Part shown: positions 1-10,750 of the stretch, one piece after another
Layout: each line of letters begins with the position of its first letter
Numbering within the stretch: the first letter of the stretch is position 1
Source: Adenanthera pavonina
Taxonomy: Eukaryota; Streptophyta; Magnoliopsida; Fabales; Fabaceae
Assembly (NCBI GenBank): GCA_026686845.1
Contig: JAIVEN010000012.1
Span: 23,686,501 to 23,750,500 of the forward strand
Direction of reading: 5' to 3'
DNA length: 64,000 bases
Notes under the pieces: generated by a model
Told to the model about the DNA's origin: nothing
Databases searched by the model: none
Seen by the model: only the letters and a program-made list of their open reading frames with translations
Program-made: the position numbers and the translations under genes

Positions 1-1075
1 AGTTATTGGTATGGTGAACAAGAGAAGAATGAGTCCCATCTCCAAATTCAACCCAAGTCTCATTCTTTAGCCCATACCAATGAATTCAGGTGCTTTTCAT
101 CCTTTCTCTCAAAATTTTGAACCTTGTCATAAAAGATCATTGTTTTGCTTGTCACACTTCTCTTATCAACTGTCATGTTACAAAGTTGAATTTTGCTGTA
201 GATTCTTAGACAAGGCAACCATCATTGATGATGAGGATGCCTCAAGCAAAACCAAGAATCCATGGAGACTGTGTTCAGTGACCCAAGTCGAAGAAGTCAA
301 GCTAGTTCTTCGCCTTATCCCTATATGGCTGAGCAGTTTAATGTTCTTTGTTGTCCAATCTCAGCTTCATACATTCATGGTGAAGACAAGTGGCACGATG
401 ACTCGTACAATCGGATCTCACTTCCTAGTCCCTCCTGGATCACTTCAAGGGGTCGTCGGAATCATCGTCTTCTTCACAGTGCCCATCTATGACCGAGTCT
501 TCGTACCCTTTGCTCGAAAATTCACAGGACATCTATCTGGCATCACAGTGTTGCAAAGGATTGGAGTAGGTTTGTTCATGTCTATACTCACCATGGTTGT
601 CTCAGCAGTAATAGAAGCCAAAAGGGTTAGGGTTGCTAGGGAGAATCATCTTCTAGACAGTCCTAAACCCACAATACCAATGAGCATATGGTGGATGCTT
701 CCTCCATATATCATCTATGGTCTTTCTGATGCGCTCGCCGTCGTCGGGTTTCAAGAACTGTTCTATGATCAAGTGCCTGAGACCATGAGAAGCATGGGAG
801 CTGCAGCATATATAAGCATGCAAGGAGTTGGAACCTTGGCTAGTAATGTTGTTATAGTTGCTGTGGAAGAAGTTAGCTCAAGAGCTGGGGAGAAATGGTT
901 AGGTAACAATTTCAATAGGGCACACATTGACTCATTCTATCTGCTTTTGGCTGGATTAAGTGCTCTGAATTTGTGTGTTTATATTTGGCTGGCTAAAAGG
1001 TTTGTGTACAAGAAGATTAATGTGAATGATACTAGTAACCAACAAGGTTCTAGCATCAATATACATAATCTGTAG
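1..1075 (+). CDS. NPF5-type nitrate/peptide transporter, 3' part only
   Basis: This is the end of a proton-coupled NRT1/PTR (NPF) family transporter whose 5' exons lie before the window. The end of exon 4 is 1-89 (central cytosolic loop, ending HSLAHTNEF) and exon 5 is 202-1075 (stop TAG). The intron 90-201 is GT-AG and splits an Arg codon as AG|A, exactly as in the other copies. Exon 5 carries NPWRLCSVTQVEEVK, then TM7-12, including the conserved blocks GITVLQRIG and SIWWMLPPY. The C-terminus after TM12 is short and hydrophilic. It is the first visible member of the tandem array and has no break in the visible part. The nearest copy by sequence is the one at 3274-10750. The substrate cannot be read from the sequence; Arabidopsis NPF5.11, 5.12 and 5.16 export nitrate from the vacuole. 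Confidence 0.88.
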
Positions 1076-1604
1076 TATTCTGTTGTAGCATATACGCTAT
1101 GCAATATACACATGCTATAAGTAATTTTAGTTGACTTGTTTTCTCAAACTTTGTATAATGCGTACTCTCTCTATGTCTCAGTAAAATAGATTCTCTGTCC
1201 CCTTTTTCTTCGCTGGTCATGATATTTAATGTTATCTCTTTTTTAATTTTTCACCCGAAAAAAATCAAAATGGACGATTTCATGGACAAGATTAATTACG
1301 TACGTATATATTCTTGGATGCATGCTCTCTCTTAATTAGTCAATTTCATCGATTTATCACATCAATGTGGTTATGTTTGTGACATTTCATGAATAGTCAT
1401 AATTTGTCACGTTGACGAAGCATGTCATCCAGAAAATTCCAGAGATCAAAGGCAAATAAAGAAGTATTTGAGGGATAAGGTTCACTTCATCCCCACCATG
1501 TTGGTGTTGGTGTGGAAGAATCCAGCGTACTCAGTTGATATCCTAGCAAATGTGATTCATATATTAAAATTTAATCTTTTATCTTAGATTATGAATATAT
1601 GATA

Positions 1605-1812
1605 CTTTTCAAAATATAAGGTGGCATTATTTCTTATTATATATTTCAAAAAAATACTCTTATTTAATTCATTTTACAGAAAAAATAAATAAATAAAGAT
1701 AATTTAAAAAAAATGTTATCGGTTTTTGAAAAAATTAAAGTAATTTACTAATTTTAACTTGTATTTTTAATCCGTTCAATTCAATTAAAAAAAATTTATA
1801 TTAAGAAATAAA
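1605..1812. mobile_element. Stowaway-like MITE remnant (family A)
   Basis: This AT-rich stretch is recognisably similar to the elements at about 39394-39655 and 45887-46152. Shared landmarks in the same order are TATATATTTC(A)AAAAA, ACTCTTATTTAAT, a GAAAAAAT run and TAATTTTAACT..TATTTTTAATC. Ends are degraded, so borders are approximate. Confidence 0.55.
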
Positions 1813-2635
1813 ATAAAAGTTTCCAGGAAACAATGGTGAAGCTAGCCACTTAATTGGCTTGACTGCTAGTATTTTTTATTTTTACCGCGTTGTAAATTCA
1901 TCCGTTGATTCAAGTGTACGTTCAATATGATCTTGTGAAGCCAATGTCGCTCGAGCGACAAACGATGCAAATAAATCCTTTTGTAATATTGTAAAAATTA
2001 TTAATTCTTCGTCATAGTATCCATTTCGATGATGCAAATTAAATAGGTTTGTTGCATTACTATGCATAACTTTAACGGAGCACGTGCATTTGCATGAAGT
2101 GATATTAGTATAAAATTAAATTATTTATTATTATTTATTGAAATAATCTTTTAAGTTGTATTTTTCTTTTTTGATCAATAAAGCATATTTTTATTTGTTT
2201 TTTAAAACACACTATGCCAAAATTATCTATATTATAATAGCGCTCTTGCACCATATCAAAAATAGCGCTTGCAAAGTGCTATCTTTTTTATTCGACTTTA
2301 CAAAAATTTTGTTTTGTTCTTTTGCTTTTTATTCAACTGTACTCTTAATAGTATTCAAAATATCCATAAAATCGATAGAGATTGATTCACAATTTATCAG
2401 TTTATTTGTTGTGAAACTTGTAATAATTATATATTTTTAAAAATATTATTTCAATAAACATATTATATAAAATATTATAACTTGCTATTCTGTCATAAAT
2501 ATTCCCATGCAAAAATTCCAAATGTTACCACAAAAGTAATACATTTCTAAAATGATTCTGATTGATGCACACATATTTCAAACTCTGGGGTATTATTTTA
2601 AAAATATGTTGCTCCCATGGTACCGGTTTGAAATT

Positions 2636-3115
2636 TTCCTCATTTTAAACTCCGTCCAATTTAAAATATAACTTGTCTCTCAAAAGTTTTTTTTCTTTTC
2701 AAAATATAAGTCTTATTTTGTAATTTCTAAGATATTAAATATTTTTTTCTATTTGGTTGTTATCTTCAATTAAATATAAGAGAAATAGTAAATGATTCTT
2801 CCTCCCCTTTAAAAATAAAAGTCATTTTTTAAAATTCTTTTATTATTCAAAATATAAGCCATATTTACATAAAATCAAAAGCGTTAATTACTTTTTTTGT
2901 AATTTACTCTTATTTTTATTTAACTTATTAAAAAAATTGTTTTAAAAATTCTTTTTATTAAAGATAATATCAGAAAATAATATAAATTTTTTATAAATTT
3001 AATTTATCAGTTAAATAAAACTTATATTTTAAACCTGAGTGTTATAATTAATGCCATCGTAAGGTAATATTGGAAAATAATTTTCTTTTTCAACAAATTT
3101 AAAGGGGAGTATAAG
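2636..3115. mobile_element. AT-rich MITE-like sequence (possibly two nested copies)
   Basis: The patch contains several TTCAAAATATAAG-type segments and CTCC-type ends (near 2650, 2803 and 3100) like those of Stowaway-like elements elsewhere in the window. Borders and nesting are unclear. Confidence 0.35.
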
Positions 3116-3119
3116 ACAC

Positions 3120-3273
3120 TTTTCCCCGTTAGCTCTGTCACATTTCCCTCACTTTCACACAGTCACGCTGCCCACGCATCTCTGGATATAAATATACACT
3201 GCAAAACGCTTTCATTCCAACTCAACTCACACTCTCAAACGGCACCTTCACTCCAACAACGTCTCCGTTTTCT
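3120..3273 (+). promoter_or_regulatory. Core promoter and 5' leader of the 3.3 kb transporter gene
   Basis: A TATAAATA box lies at 3187-3194, about 80 bp before the start codon. The leader contains CATTCCAACTCAACTCACAC, which recurs almost unchanged before the start codons at 13171 and 19328. The upstream block TTTTCCCC...CACTTTCACAC is also shared by those copies. The three promoters therefore form one group, distinct from the 26.5/32.8/48.0 kb group. Confidence 0.6.
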
Positions 3274-6200
3274 ATGGCGGAACACGGCAACAGTAACGCC
3301 CTCCGGCCGCTCGTCCACCATCCTGCCACCCACAAGGGTGGCTGGCACGCTGCCATCTTCATCATCTGTAAGTTGGTCGGTGTTTCGGAACAAGATTAGA
3401 TTAGATCATTCGCTGACTGACTTTGGGATTGTGATATAATAATTCTCTTCGTAGGTGTGGAGTTCGCAGAGAGATTCGCGTACTCTGGCTTGTCGGCGAA
3501 CCTGATAATGTACCTGACGAAGTTTCTTCACGAGCCCACTACGACGGCGGCCAAAAACGTCAACACTTGGAACGGCGCTTCGTCGCTGTTTCCTTTGCTC
3601 GGCGGCTTCGTCGCTGACTCCTATCTCGGTCGTTTCAACACCATCGTCGCGTCATCTATCATCTATCTCGCGGTATGTACTTTTTCAGTTTTTCTAGCTT
3701 CTCACCGGCTTTTCTTCCCCCCGGTTAATCTTCTTCTTCGTTACTCTTTCTTACTTGCTGTGCATTGGTTCCGGTTAGATTTGGCCACTTGCAATGCTTG
3801 CGTACAGGTTGTGATGTGAATTTGATGAGTGTGTTATATTGTGGGTCCCCCAAGTTGATTATTTTCATGAGTTATGAATCATTGAATTGGCTAAGTAACT
3901 ATTTTTGTTTGGAGGCACGCACTTCGCCCGATTCGAAACTTGTGTTCAAGGTTTTGGCATATAAATAAAAAAATTATTAATTATTATATATATTAATAAA
4001 AATACCCTCATGTAATTAATTTATTTTCTCTGTTGCTTATTATAAGGTGCTTTCTAAAAGAATTCATATATGTAAAATATAAGTCATATTTTAAATATTA
4101 AATATTATTTTTTAAAAATGGGTTATAATTAATGAGGGTAATATTGAAAAGTTATGGTAAATTTTATAAAATTCAATAATTTTAATTACTTTTAACCACT
4201 TATTTTGATGTGTGTAAAATAGTTAAAAGTGATAATGGACTAAGTAAGAGAAAAAATAAGGAGGACAATATTAATAAATGAGGGTATAATTGAAAAATGA
4301 AGTCATAAAATTTTAAAACAACAAAAGATTTGGAATAAAAGAAAAAGTCTAAAACAACAAAAGTTTTGGAATCAGTGTTTAAAAAATTGGATCGGATCGG
4401 CCGATTGAACTGGAAATCAGTGCTAAGTCTGGTTCAGTCATAGATCTCAATCGGCTATTTCAGAATCAGTGAAAAACCAGTTGAATCGGTCATGAATCGG
4501 TATTAAACTACTATAAAACCGATTGAACCTATTTTTTTTATTTTTTTAGTTTTTTTAAAAAATAACATTATTTTTATTACTAAATAACATTATATTTTAA
4601 ATAAATTTTTTTATTTCTATATTATAATATTATATAAATATTATTATGATGCATAATTATTAATATTAATAAATTTACTTAATAAATAATATGAAAAAAG
4701 AATATTGATTGATTATTTTGAATTCCAAATATGATTATAGATAAATATTAACTTGTTTAAATTTTAATATTAGGTTATGAAACTTATTAATAATATTTTT
4801 AATTTTCTATATAATATATAAAATTAAAAAATTATTTACTACTGGTTTAATTCTGGTTGAACCATTGAACCTTAAACTAGTGTCTTGACCGATTCAATAT
4901 CCAACCTAATTTTTGGACCCTAGTTTGGATTAGATATAGTATTTCTTTAATATTTTTTAAAAAAATTAAAGCAAAATGAAGGACTCCAAGCTTTTATTTT
5001 ACTCCTTGTTGTGGCATTTTAACTAAAGTTCTTAGAATAATAACAATTGGCTAAAATTAATGTTAATAAATTTGTCAAAAAAAAAATTTTTAATTTACCC
5101 ATAAAATAAACTCATCATGATATACTCATATGAAAGAATGCCAAATACATTAAATATAAAAGTATTAAATAAAAAACATTTAAGAAAGAAAAAGGAATAA
5201 AGGATGTTTTCATCTTAAGGTTTTCCCAAATTTTTATATTGGCCTATATTTTTATTTTGATTAAATAGATTCTTATAGTTTTACATCAGTAAAGAGTTAT
5301 TCCTTGCTATTTTAAAAAATCGATAATTAATCATTTTATCCTCTAAGATGACATTAACACTGTTAAAATTAAGATGATGTAGCTAATAGTTAGCTAACTT
5401 GGATTAACACATAGATTATAATAAAACTTATTGGACTATTTTTTTTTTCAAAAATTCGAGGACATAATAATAAAAATCCAAATTATCAATGGATGTTTGC
5501 GTCTTTTAAAAAATAGAATACAGCCCAGTTAGCCTTAATTATTTATTTGCTTATCCAAGTATGCTAACTGTTAACCACATTATCTCAATTTTAACAATGT
5601 TAATGACATCATAGGAACCAAATCTTTAATGATATAAAACTATAAGGAGTTATTTGATCAAAAAGAAATTATAGGGACTAATATGAAAATTAGAGAAAAT
5701 TGAGGACCAAAAGGTCCAATATCGCAGAGAGAAAAAATAATGTGTCTTGTAATTAAAATGTGCAAAATTATATAATAAAGATCATTCAAAACTTCTAGAA
5801 GTGTCTTATAATAAATAAGAAGTAAGGGAGTATTTAGTAGTAAGAGATTTGTTTTTTTGGGTGAATTGTATTCCTTCTATTTTAAAACAATTGTTACTTT
5901 ATAATTTTCAAAGATAGTGTTAATTATCTTTTGATAGGTTTACTTTTTAATAATAATGAAGTAAAAGAAAAATATTTTATAATTTATAAAAGTATTATAA
6001 TAAAATGCAATTATATTTTGTTAATATTTTGACTATTTATTAGTTTTTTTAATTCATGTGCACAACTTCTAAAATAATAATTATTTTAAAATTAAGAGAG
6101 TAGTGAGAGATTTTTTTAATTCTACATGATAGATCTATTTTAAGAGTGTAATTGGGGTAATTAGATATTCATAAATTCAATTATGGATCTAGTTTAGCAT

Positions 6201-9200
6201 GTGAAAGATGGGCCCATTACTATTTATGTCTATTTTTTAGAGTTACACGTAGTTTACATTTAGAGAAAAGCTTAATTAAGACTACTAGCTAGCTAGTGCC
6301 ACATTTAATCTTGATTATATAATACAAGGCGGAATGATTTTGGATTTTTATTCCCCATAATAACTTTGTTTATATTTTAATAAATTTTTAAATTAATTCA
6401 GATAATCATTAACATAATAATTCCTGCAATTGGAGAGAAATATATGAATTTATTGTTAATTATATTACAGCAACAAAAGTGGAGATAAGGAACGATCTAA
6501 TTGCAGTTGACTAATGAGTAATGTCATGTCTATAAAAAATGTTTTATTAAGAGACGAAACACATTTCCATAATCTTTATGTTTCAAAGAATTAATTCTTG
6601 GCTTTTGCTTACCAAAAAGAGCATTGTTTTAGGGTTTTTAAAAGAGACCAAGAAAAATATTAAATTGTCATAGAATCTAATAGTATTTTATCAAAATATT
6701 CTTTACTTAAATGCTGTTTTAAGTACTCTTTTGGGCTCATATTATAAGGAGTCTTCTACAACATTTAATTAATCCAAAATATAAGGTGTTGTGTTAATTT
6801 TTAGTATAAATTTAATTACTTTCTTACCTCTATTGATTTATCACCTATCTTGTAATTTGAAAAAAGAGATAAGAGTGAAACTTGGTAATTAATAAGGGTA
6901 AAAAAGAGATGTTAGAGTTTTTTTTAGAAGTTTAAGACATGTAACTAACTTTTCACAAAAAGAGTGAATTATTAAAAAATCTCTTATAATATGGATCGGG
7001 GAATACTTTATTTCATATCTTTAACGAATGTAATTAAAACAGCAAAAAAAATAAATCATGCTTTATTTTTTTCTATTATAGAGGAACAAGCTAAGATCAT
7101 GATGTAAACCTTTTCCATTAGTGGGGAACTTTCATACCATTATGCCACATGTGCATTGGCATAAATAAACTTTATTGAAATTTTAAAATAATAAATATTT
7201 TGAAAAGCACAAAATCTTTAATGTGACAATTTTTATAAACTAGAGGTGAAAGTTGTTATGAGAGTTCTTACAAAGTATCTCTTTGTTCCATTGTATTTAT
7301 CATTTTAAGGTTTCATATACAAACCAATAACATTATTAAATAATATAACTTATAGAAAAATTTCATGATGTTTTATGAAAACATTCTTGACCTAAATGTT
7401 CTAAGATAATTTGTACTCTACATGTCACTATTTTCAAGAAGCGTAAAATAGTACTCACTCCATCCTCTATTTGTTGTTGTTTAAGATTGTAGCATATGAA
7501 TTAAGGAAGCTTTAATTAATATAAAATAATACTATGCAATGATTAAAATATCCCCTTTTAAAGAGCTTTAGAATTTTATTTTTGATGAAATAAATTGAAA
7601 AAGAGTAAGTAGTAAATAAGAAAGAAGAACAAAAGAGATTAAAAAATGGGAGTATTTATAGTTGGAAAAAAAATTAATGGTGTATTTGATTTATAAAACA
7701 GCAATAAGCAAAACAAAAAACCTAAATCAACAATAATTATGGGATGGAGGGAGTAAGAAAATAATTAGTGCTTTATTGATAGTATAAAATGTTAGTTAAA
7801 TTGAAATATTTAAAATTTTTCTAAAATGATAATTAAAATGACACAGAGTGAGTATATTAATATTTATTTCAAAATAATTGTTATTTTGAAAAATTTTATT
7901 TTTTTAAAATAATTATATATGTACTATAAAACTTATAAAGTATCAATTTTTTGTACTACTTTATTTTTTATTAATAAAAATAATAATAGGTGAAGGAGAT
8001 GGAGTGCAAATTTGTATTTAAAAATGACTCAACTGTTGTCTCAAAAAATAAAAAAAGACTCAATTGTAGACTACTTGTATAATTATGGTAAAACGGAGAT
8101 AGTGTATCATAAGAAACTTTTTCCCCACCATCTCTTTCTTGCTGTCACACACACAAAGACACAAACACACCATTTTCTAACCATCAAAACTCCAAAACGC
8201 ACCTTATAAACAGTACCAATATGGGGCTTTTAAGTGAAAGGTTCATTAACGGGTCCCATTTAATAAGTGAAACCTATCAATATGCTTCCTCTTCTTTTTT
8301 CTAGTCAGCAATATATTTAATAAAATATATAAAAAAATTACGTTGTTTACTACTTAATAAATAATGCATCTTTTTCTAGTTTTTCACAACCCACATGATC
8401 CACTTTTGATTATATGTTGTACTATTAAAAAACAATCCTACTTAATACAAATTTCACTTTTTTACCCAAGATACAAAATTCATTGCTGATTAAATATCAC
8501 AAGGTAGAATGGTTTTGGGTTTTTCTTCATCATAGCTTTGTCTAGTTTAACCCAAGATTCAAAATTCAAAATCAATGTTTTGGATCTTAATATGAATCTT
8601 AATTTCTTAATGGTGTTGTTCGTACAATTAAAAAAAAAAAAGCAAGACCCAACAGAGAGTCCTATTTGATAGATGAGCTCACCATGCATATTGTGTCTAT
8701 TTCTCTACAACTATACATATTGTATAGTTGGAGAACATCTTAAGTAATACAAGATTTACAGGTACTTTAAAATTACAAGGTGGAACGGTCATTTTTTCAT
8801 TTTTTTTTCTCCACCATAAATTTGATTAATATATTGACAATTAATAAATAGATTATAAGTTGTGCGTCGACGTTCATTCTGGCCATTTTGTTCTATACGC
8901 TCAGTTCGTATGAAGTTAACATAAAAACATTGATTTTCATGTTGACAATTAATAACTAATTGAACAATTTTTGTTTGCTATGTGGGATGAGAAAATTTTT
9001 CATGTTGCACAAACATTGCAGGGCGTGATACTCTTGACATTATCGGTTTCAGCGGTGAAGAATACAACCATATTTTTCGTTGCCCTTTATATAATAGCCA
9101 TTGGCGATGGTGGCCACAAGCCGTGCGTCCAAACTTTTGCCGCTGATCAATTTGACGATGACTCGCCGGAAGAAAGAATCGCCAAGAGCTCATTTTTCAA

Positions 9201-10750
9201 CTGGTGGTTTTTGGGTATAGTTTCTGGTTCGACTATAGCTACCTTAGCAGTAGTATATATTCAGGTAATTAACTATATTTTTAGTTAATTTTGAAATGAT
9301 TAATGTTTAAGGTCATGCACAAGAATTAAAAAAATATTTATTGGCCCATAAATCTTTTTAAAAATTTGTGTATATTTTAAAAATAAATTACATATATGTA
9401 TAATTTAATGAACTTCAAGTGTCGATTTTTCTATGCATATATTCATAATATTTCAGCTTTCCTTTTTTTTTTTTTTTGAGGAAACATAATCATCCATGTG
9501 AACTATTATTACACGCAAAAATAGGACAATGTTGGATGGGCTGCGGGGTTGGGAATACTAGCTGCTGTGGTGGCACTAGCACTTGCATTTTTCTTGTTGG
9601 GAATGAAAAGGTACAAAAACGATGGGCCTACGGTCAGCCCATTCACAAGCATGGCCCAAGTTTTCGTGGCCACAATTCGAAAATGGCGCGTGAAGCCCAC
9701 TCTTGATCCTCACAATTATTGGTATGGCGACGAAGGGGATGATGAGCCCCATCTCCAAAGCCAACCCAAGTCTCATTCTTTAGCCCACACCAATGAATTC
9801 AGGTACTTCTCATTATGCACAACATTTTGAACTTTATCATAAAAGAATAAAAAGGATTTGGTTGAAACATAGTTTTTACTTTTTATAAATATGATCGTCC
9901 TTGTTGTGTTAATTTGTGTTGTAGATTTCTCGAGAAGGCAATGATTATTGATGATGTGGATGCCTCGAGCAAAATAAAAAATCCATGGAGATTATGTTCA
10001 GTGACTCAAGTTGAAGAAGTCAAGCTAGTTCTTCGCCTTATCCCTATATGGTTTAGCTGTTTAATGTTCTTCGTTGTCCAATCTCAGCTCCATACATTCA
10101 TGATCAAGCAAGGCGACACAATGATCCGTTCCATCGGACCTCACTTCCAAATTCCTCCAGCAGCGCCTCAAGGCGTTGTCGGAGTTATAATCTTCATCGC
10201 AGTCCTCATCTACGATCAAATTTTCGTACCCTTTGCAAGAAAATTCACAGGACATCCATCTGGTATCACAGTACTACAAAGGATTGGAACAGGTTTGTTC
10301 ATGTCTATACTCACCATGGTTGTCTCAGCATTAGTAGAAGCCAAAAGGGTTCATGTTGCTAGAGAGAATCATCTTCTAGACAATCCTAAAGCCACAATAC
10401 CAATGAGCATATGGTGGATGCTGCCTCAGTATTTCATCTATGGTGCTTCTGATGCAATTGCCGTTGTTGGGTTACAAGAACTGTTCTATGATCAAATGCC
10501 AGAGACCATGAGAAGTGTAGGAGCTGCAGCATACATAAGCTTGTTAGGAGTTGGAAGCTTTGCTAGTAATGTTATTATAGTTGCTGTGGAAGAAATTAGC
10601 TCAAGAGCTGGTGAGAAATGGTTAGGGAACAATTTGAATAGGGCACACCTTGACTCTTTTTATTTGGTTTTGGCTGGATTAAGTGCTGTGAGTTTGTGTA
10701 TTTATATTTGTTTGGCCAAGAATTTTGTGTACAAAAAGATTAATATGTGA
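3274..10750 (+). CDS. NPF5-type transporter (552 aa), intact, giant intron 2
   Basis: The gene encodes a 12-TM proton-coupled transporter of the NRT1/PTR family, probably moving nitrate or another small anion or peptide across a plasma or vacuolar membrane. Exons are 3274-3367, 3455-3672, 9022-9264, 9525-9802 and 9925-10750, all bounded by GT-AG and in consistent phase, giving 552 aa, normal for the family. The start is the ATG of MAEHGNS, 80 bp after a TATA box. The ExxER motif is at residues 34-38. The TM4 motif DGGHKPC has its lysine at residue 137. The loop motif MAQVFVATIRKW and NPWRLCSVTQVEEVK border the central loop. Intron 2 is 5,349 bp, against 155-1,730 bp in sister genes, and is full of MITEs plus a promoter-like relic, so it may mark a fusion of two copies. 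Annotation pipelines could split this gene. Confidence 0.88.
3940..4372. mobile_element. Stowaway-like element with a second element nested in it (intron 2)
   Basis: The outer parts (about 3940-4040 and 4245-4372) match the element at 51036-51304: TTATTAATTATTATATATATT, then later AATTGAAAAATGAAGT and AAGTCTAAAACAACAAAAG. The middle (about 4043-4245) is extra sequence with the AAAATATAAGTCAT signature of another MITE family. Exact borders are uncertain. Confidence 0.45.
4373..4925. mobile_element. Inverted-repeat element rich in CCGGTT/AACCGATT motifs (intron 2)
   Basis: The two ends are related in inverse orientation: near 4385 is AAATTGGATCGG..CGATTGAAC, and near 4890 is GACCGATTCAATATCCAACC. 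The interior is AT-rich. Fragments of the same family occur near 27110-27290 and 42358-42475. It is non-coding and looks like a MITE or a solo non-autonomous DNA element. Confidence 0.5.
5218..5722. mobile_element. Long terminal-inverted-repeat MITE (~505 bp, intron 2)
   Basis: Arms of about 170-180 bp face each other. The left arm holds TTCTTATAGTTTTACATCA, GACATTAACACTGTTAAAATT and AGTTAGCTAACTTGGAT. The right arm holds their near reverse complements at about 5560-5650 (for example AATTTTAACAATGTTAATG and TAAAACTATAAGGAG). It carries no coding capacity. The TTTTGGTCC-type ends suggest a widespread legume MITE family; the superfamily is not assigned. Confidence 0.6.
5871..6100. mobile_element. 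Stowaway-like MITE (intron 2)
   Basis: The terminal inverted repeats are TTCCTTCTATTTTAAAACAA at the left and, read inverted, CTCTCTTAATTTTAAAATAA at the right. TA dinucleotides flank both ends (5869-5870 and 6101-6102), as expected for Tc1/mariner-type insertion. Confidence 0.6.
6726..7003. mobile_element. Stowaway-like MITE (family B, intron 2)
   Basis: The left end is CTCTTTTGGGCTCATATTAT and the inverted right end is TTCCCCGATCCATATTATAA. TA flanks both sides (6724-6725 and 7004-7005). The interior resembles the element at 14585-14869 (AATATAAG...TTTTTAGTAT...AATTAATAAGGGTA). Confidence 0.65.
7454..7753. mobile_element. Well-preserved Stowaway-like MITE (300 bp, intron 2)
   Basis: The left end is CTCACTCCATCCTCTATTTG and the inverted right end is CTCCCTCCATCCCATAATTA, both continuing TTGTTG(T/A)TT. 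TA dinucleotides flank the element at 7452-7453 and 7754-7755. The CTCCCTCC end is the classical Stowaway terminus. Confidence 0.75.
8105..8205 (+). promoter_or_regulatory. Promoter/leader-like relic inside intron 2
   Basis: This intron segment carries CTTTTTCCCCACC, CTTTCTTGCTGTCACAC and CCAAAACGCACC. These are in the same order and style as blocks upstream of the start codons at 13171 (CTTTTTCCCCACTTG, then CCAAAACGCATTCC) and 19328 (CTTTCTTGCCGTCACGC). No exon 1 follows it. I read it as a leftover promoter of a lost tandem copy; it may have no present function. Confidence 0.45.
8390..8875. repeat. Diverged direct repeats in intron 2
   Basis: A segment of the form ACAAGGTRGAAYGGTTTT...TTCTTCATCATA recurs at about 8500 and 8770, with a more diverged copy near 6325. 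Related copies lie near 21010 and 21455 in the broken gene's intron 2. This looks like shared ancestral intron sequence duplicated internally. Confidence 0.45.

Larger units (their letters stand above)
1076..3273. other. Intergenic region between first two transporter copies
   Basis: This stretch holds the 3' flank of the upstream copy, an inverted-repeat MITE remnant at about 1605-1812, a second AT-rich MITE-like patch at about 2636-3115, and the proximal promoter of the next gene from about 3120. I see no coding sequence; the small open frames here have no family resemblance and low-complexity composition. Confidence 0.6.

Noticed and set aside
2156..2440. 94-codon open frame in the first intergenic region
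   Set aside because: It is Phe/Ile/Lys-rich translation of AT-rich DNA with no start context or homology.
3673..9021. Possible LTR retrotransposon in the large intron
   Set aside because: I found no long direct repeats with TG...CA ends and no reverse transcriptase or integrase-like frame; the content is small inverted-repeat elements.
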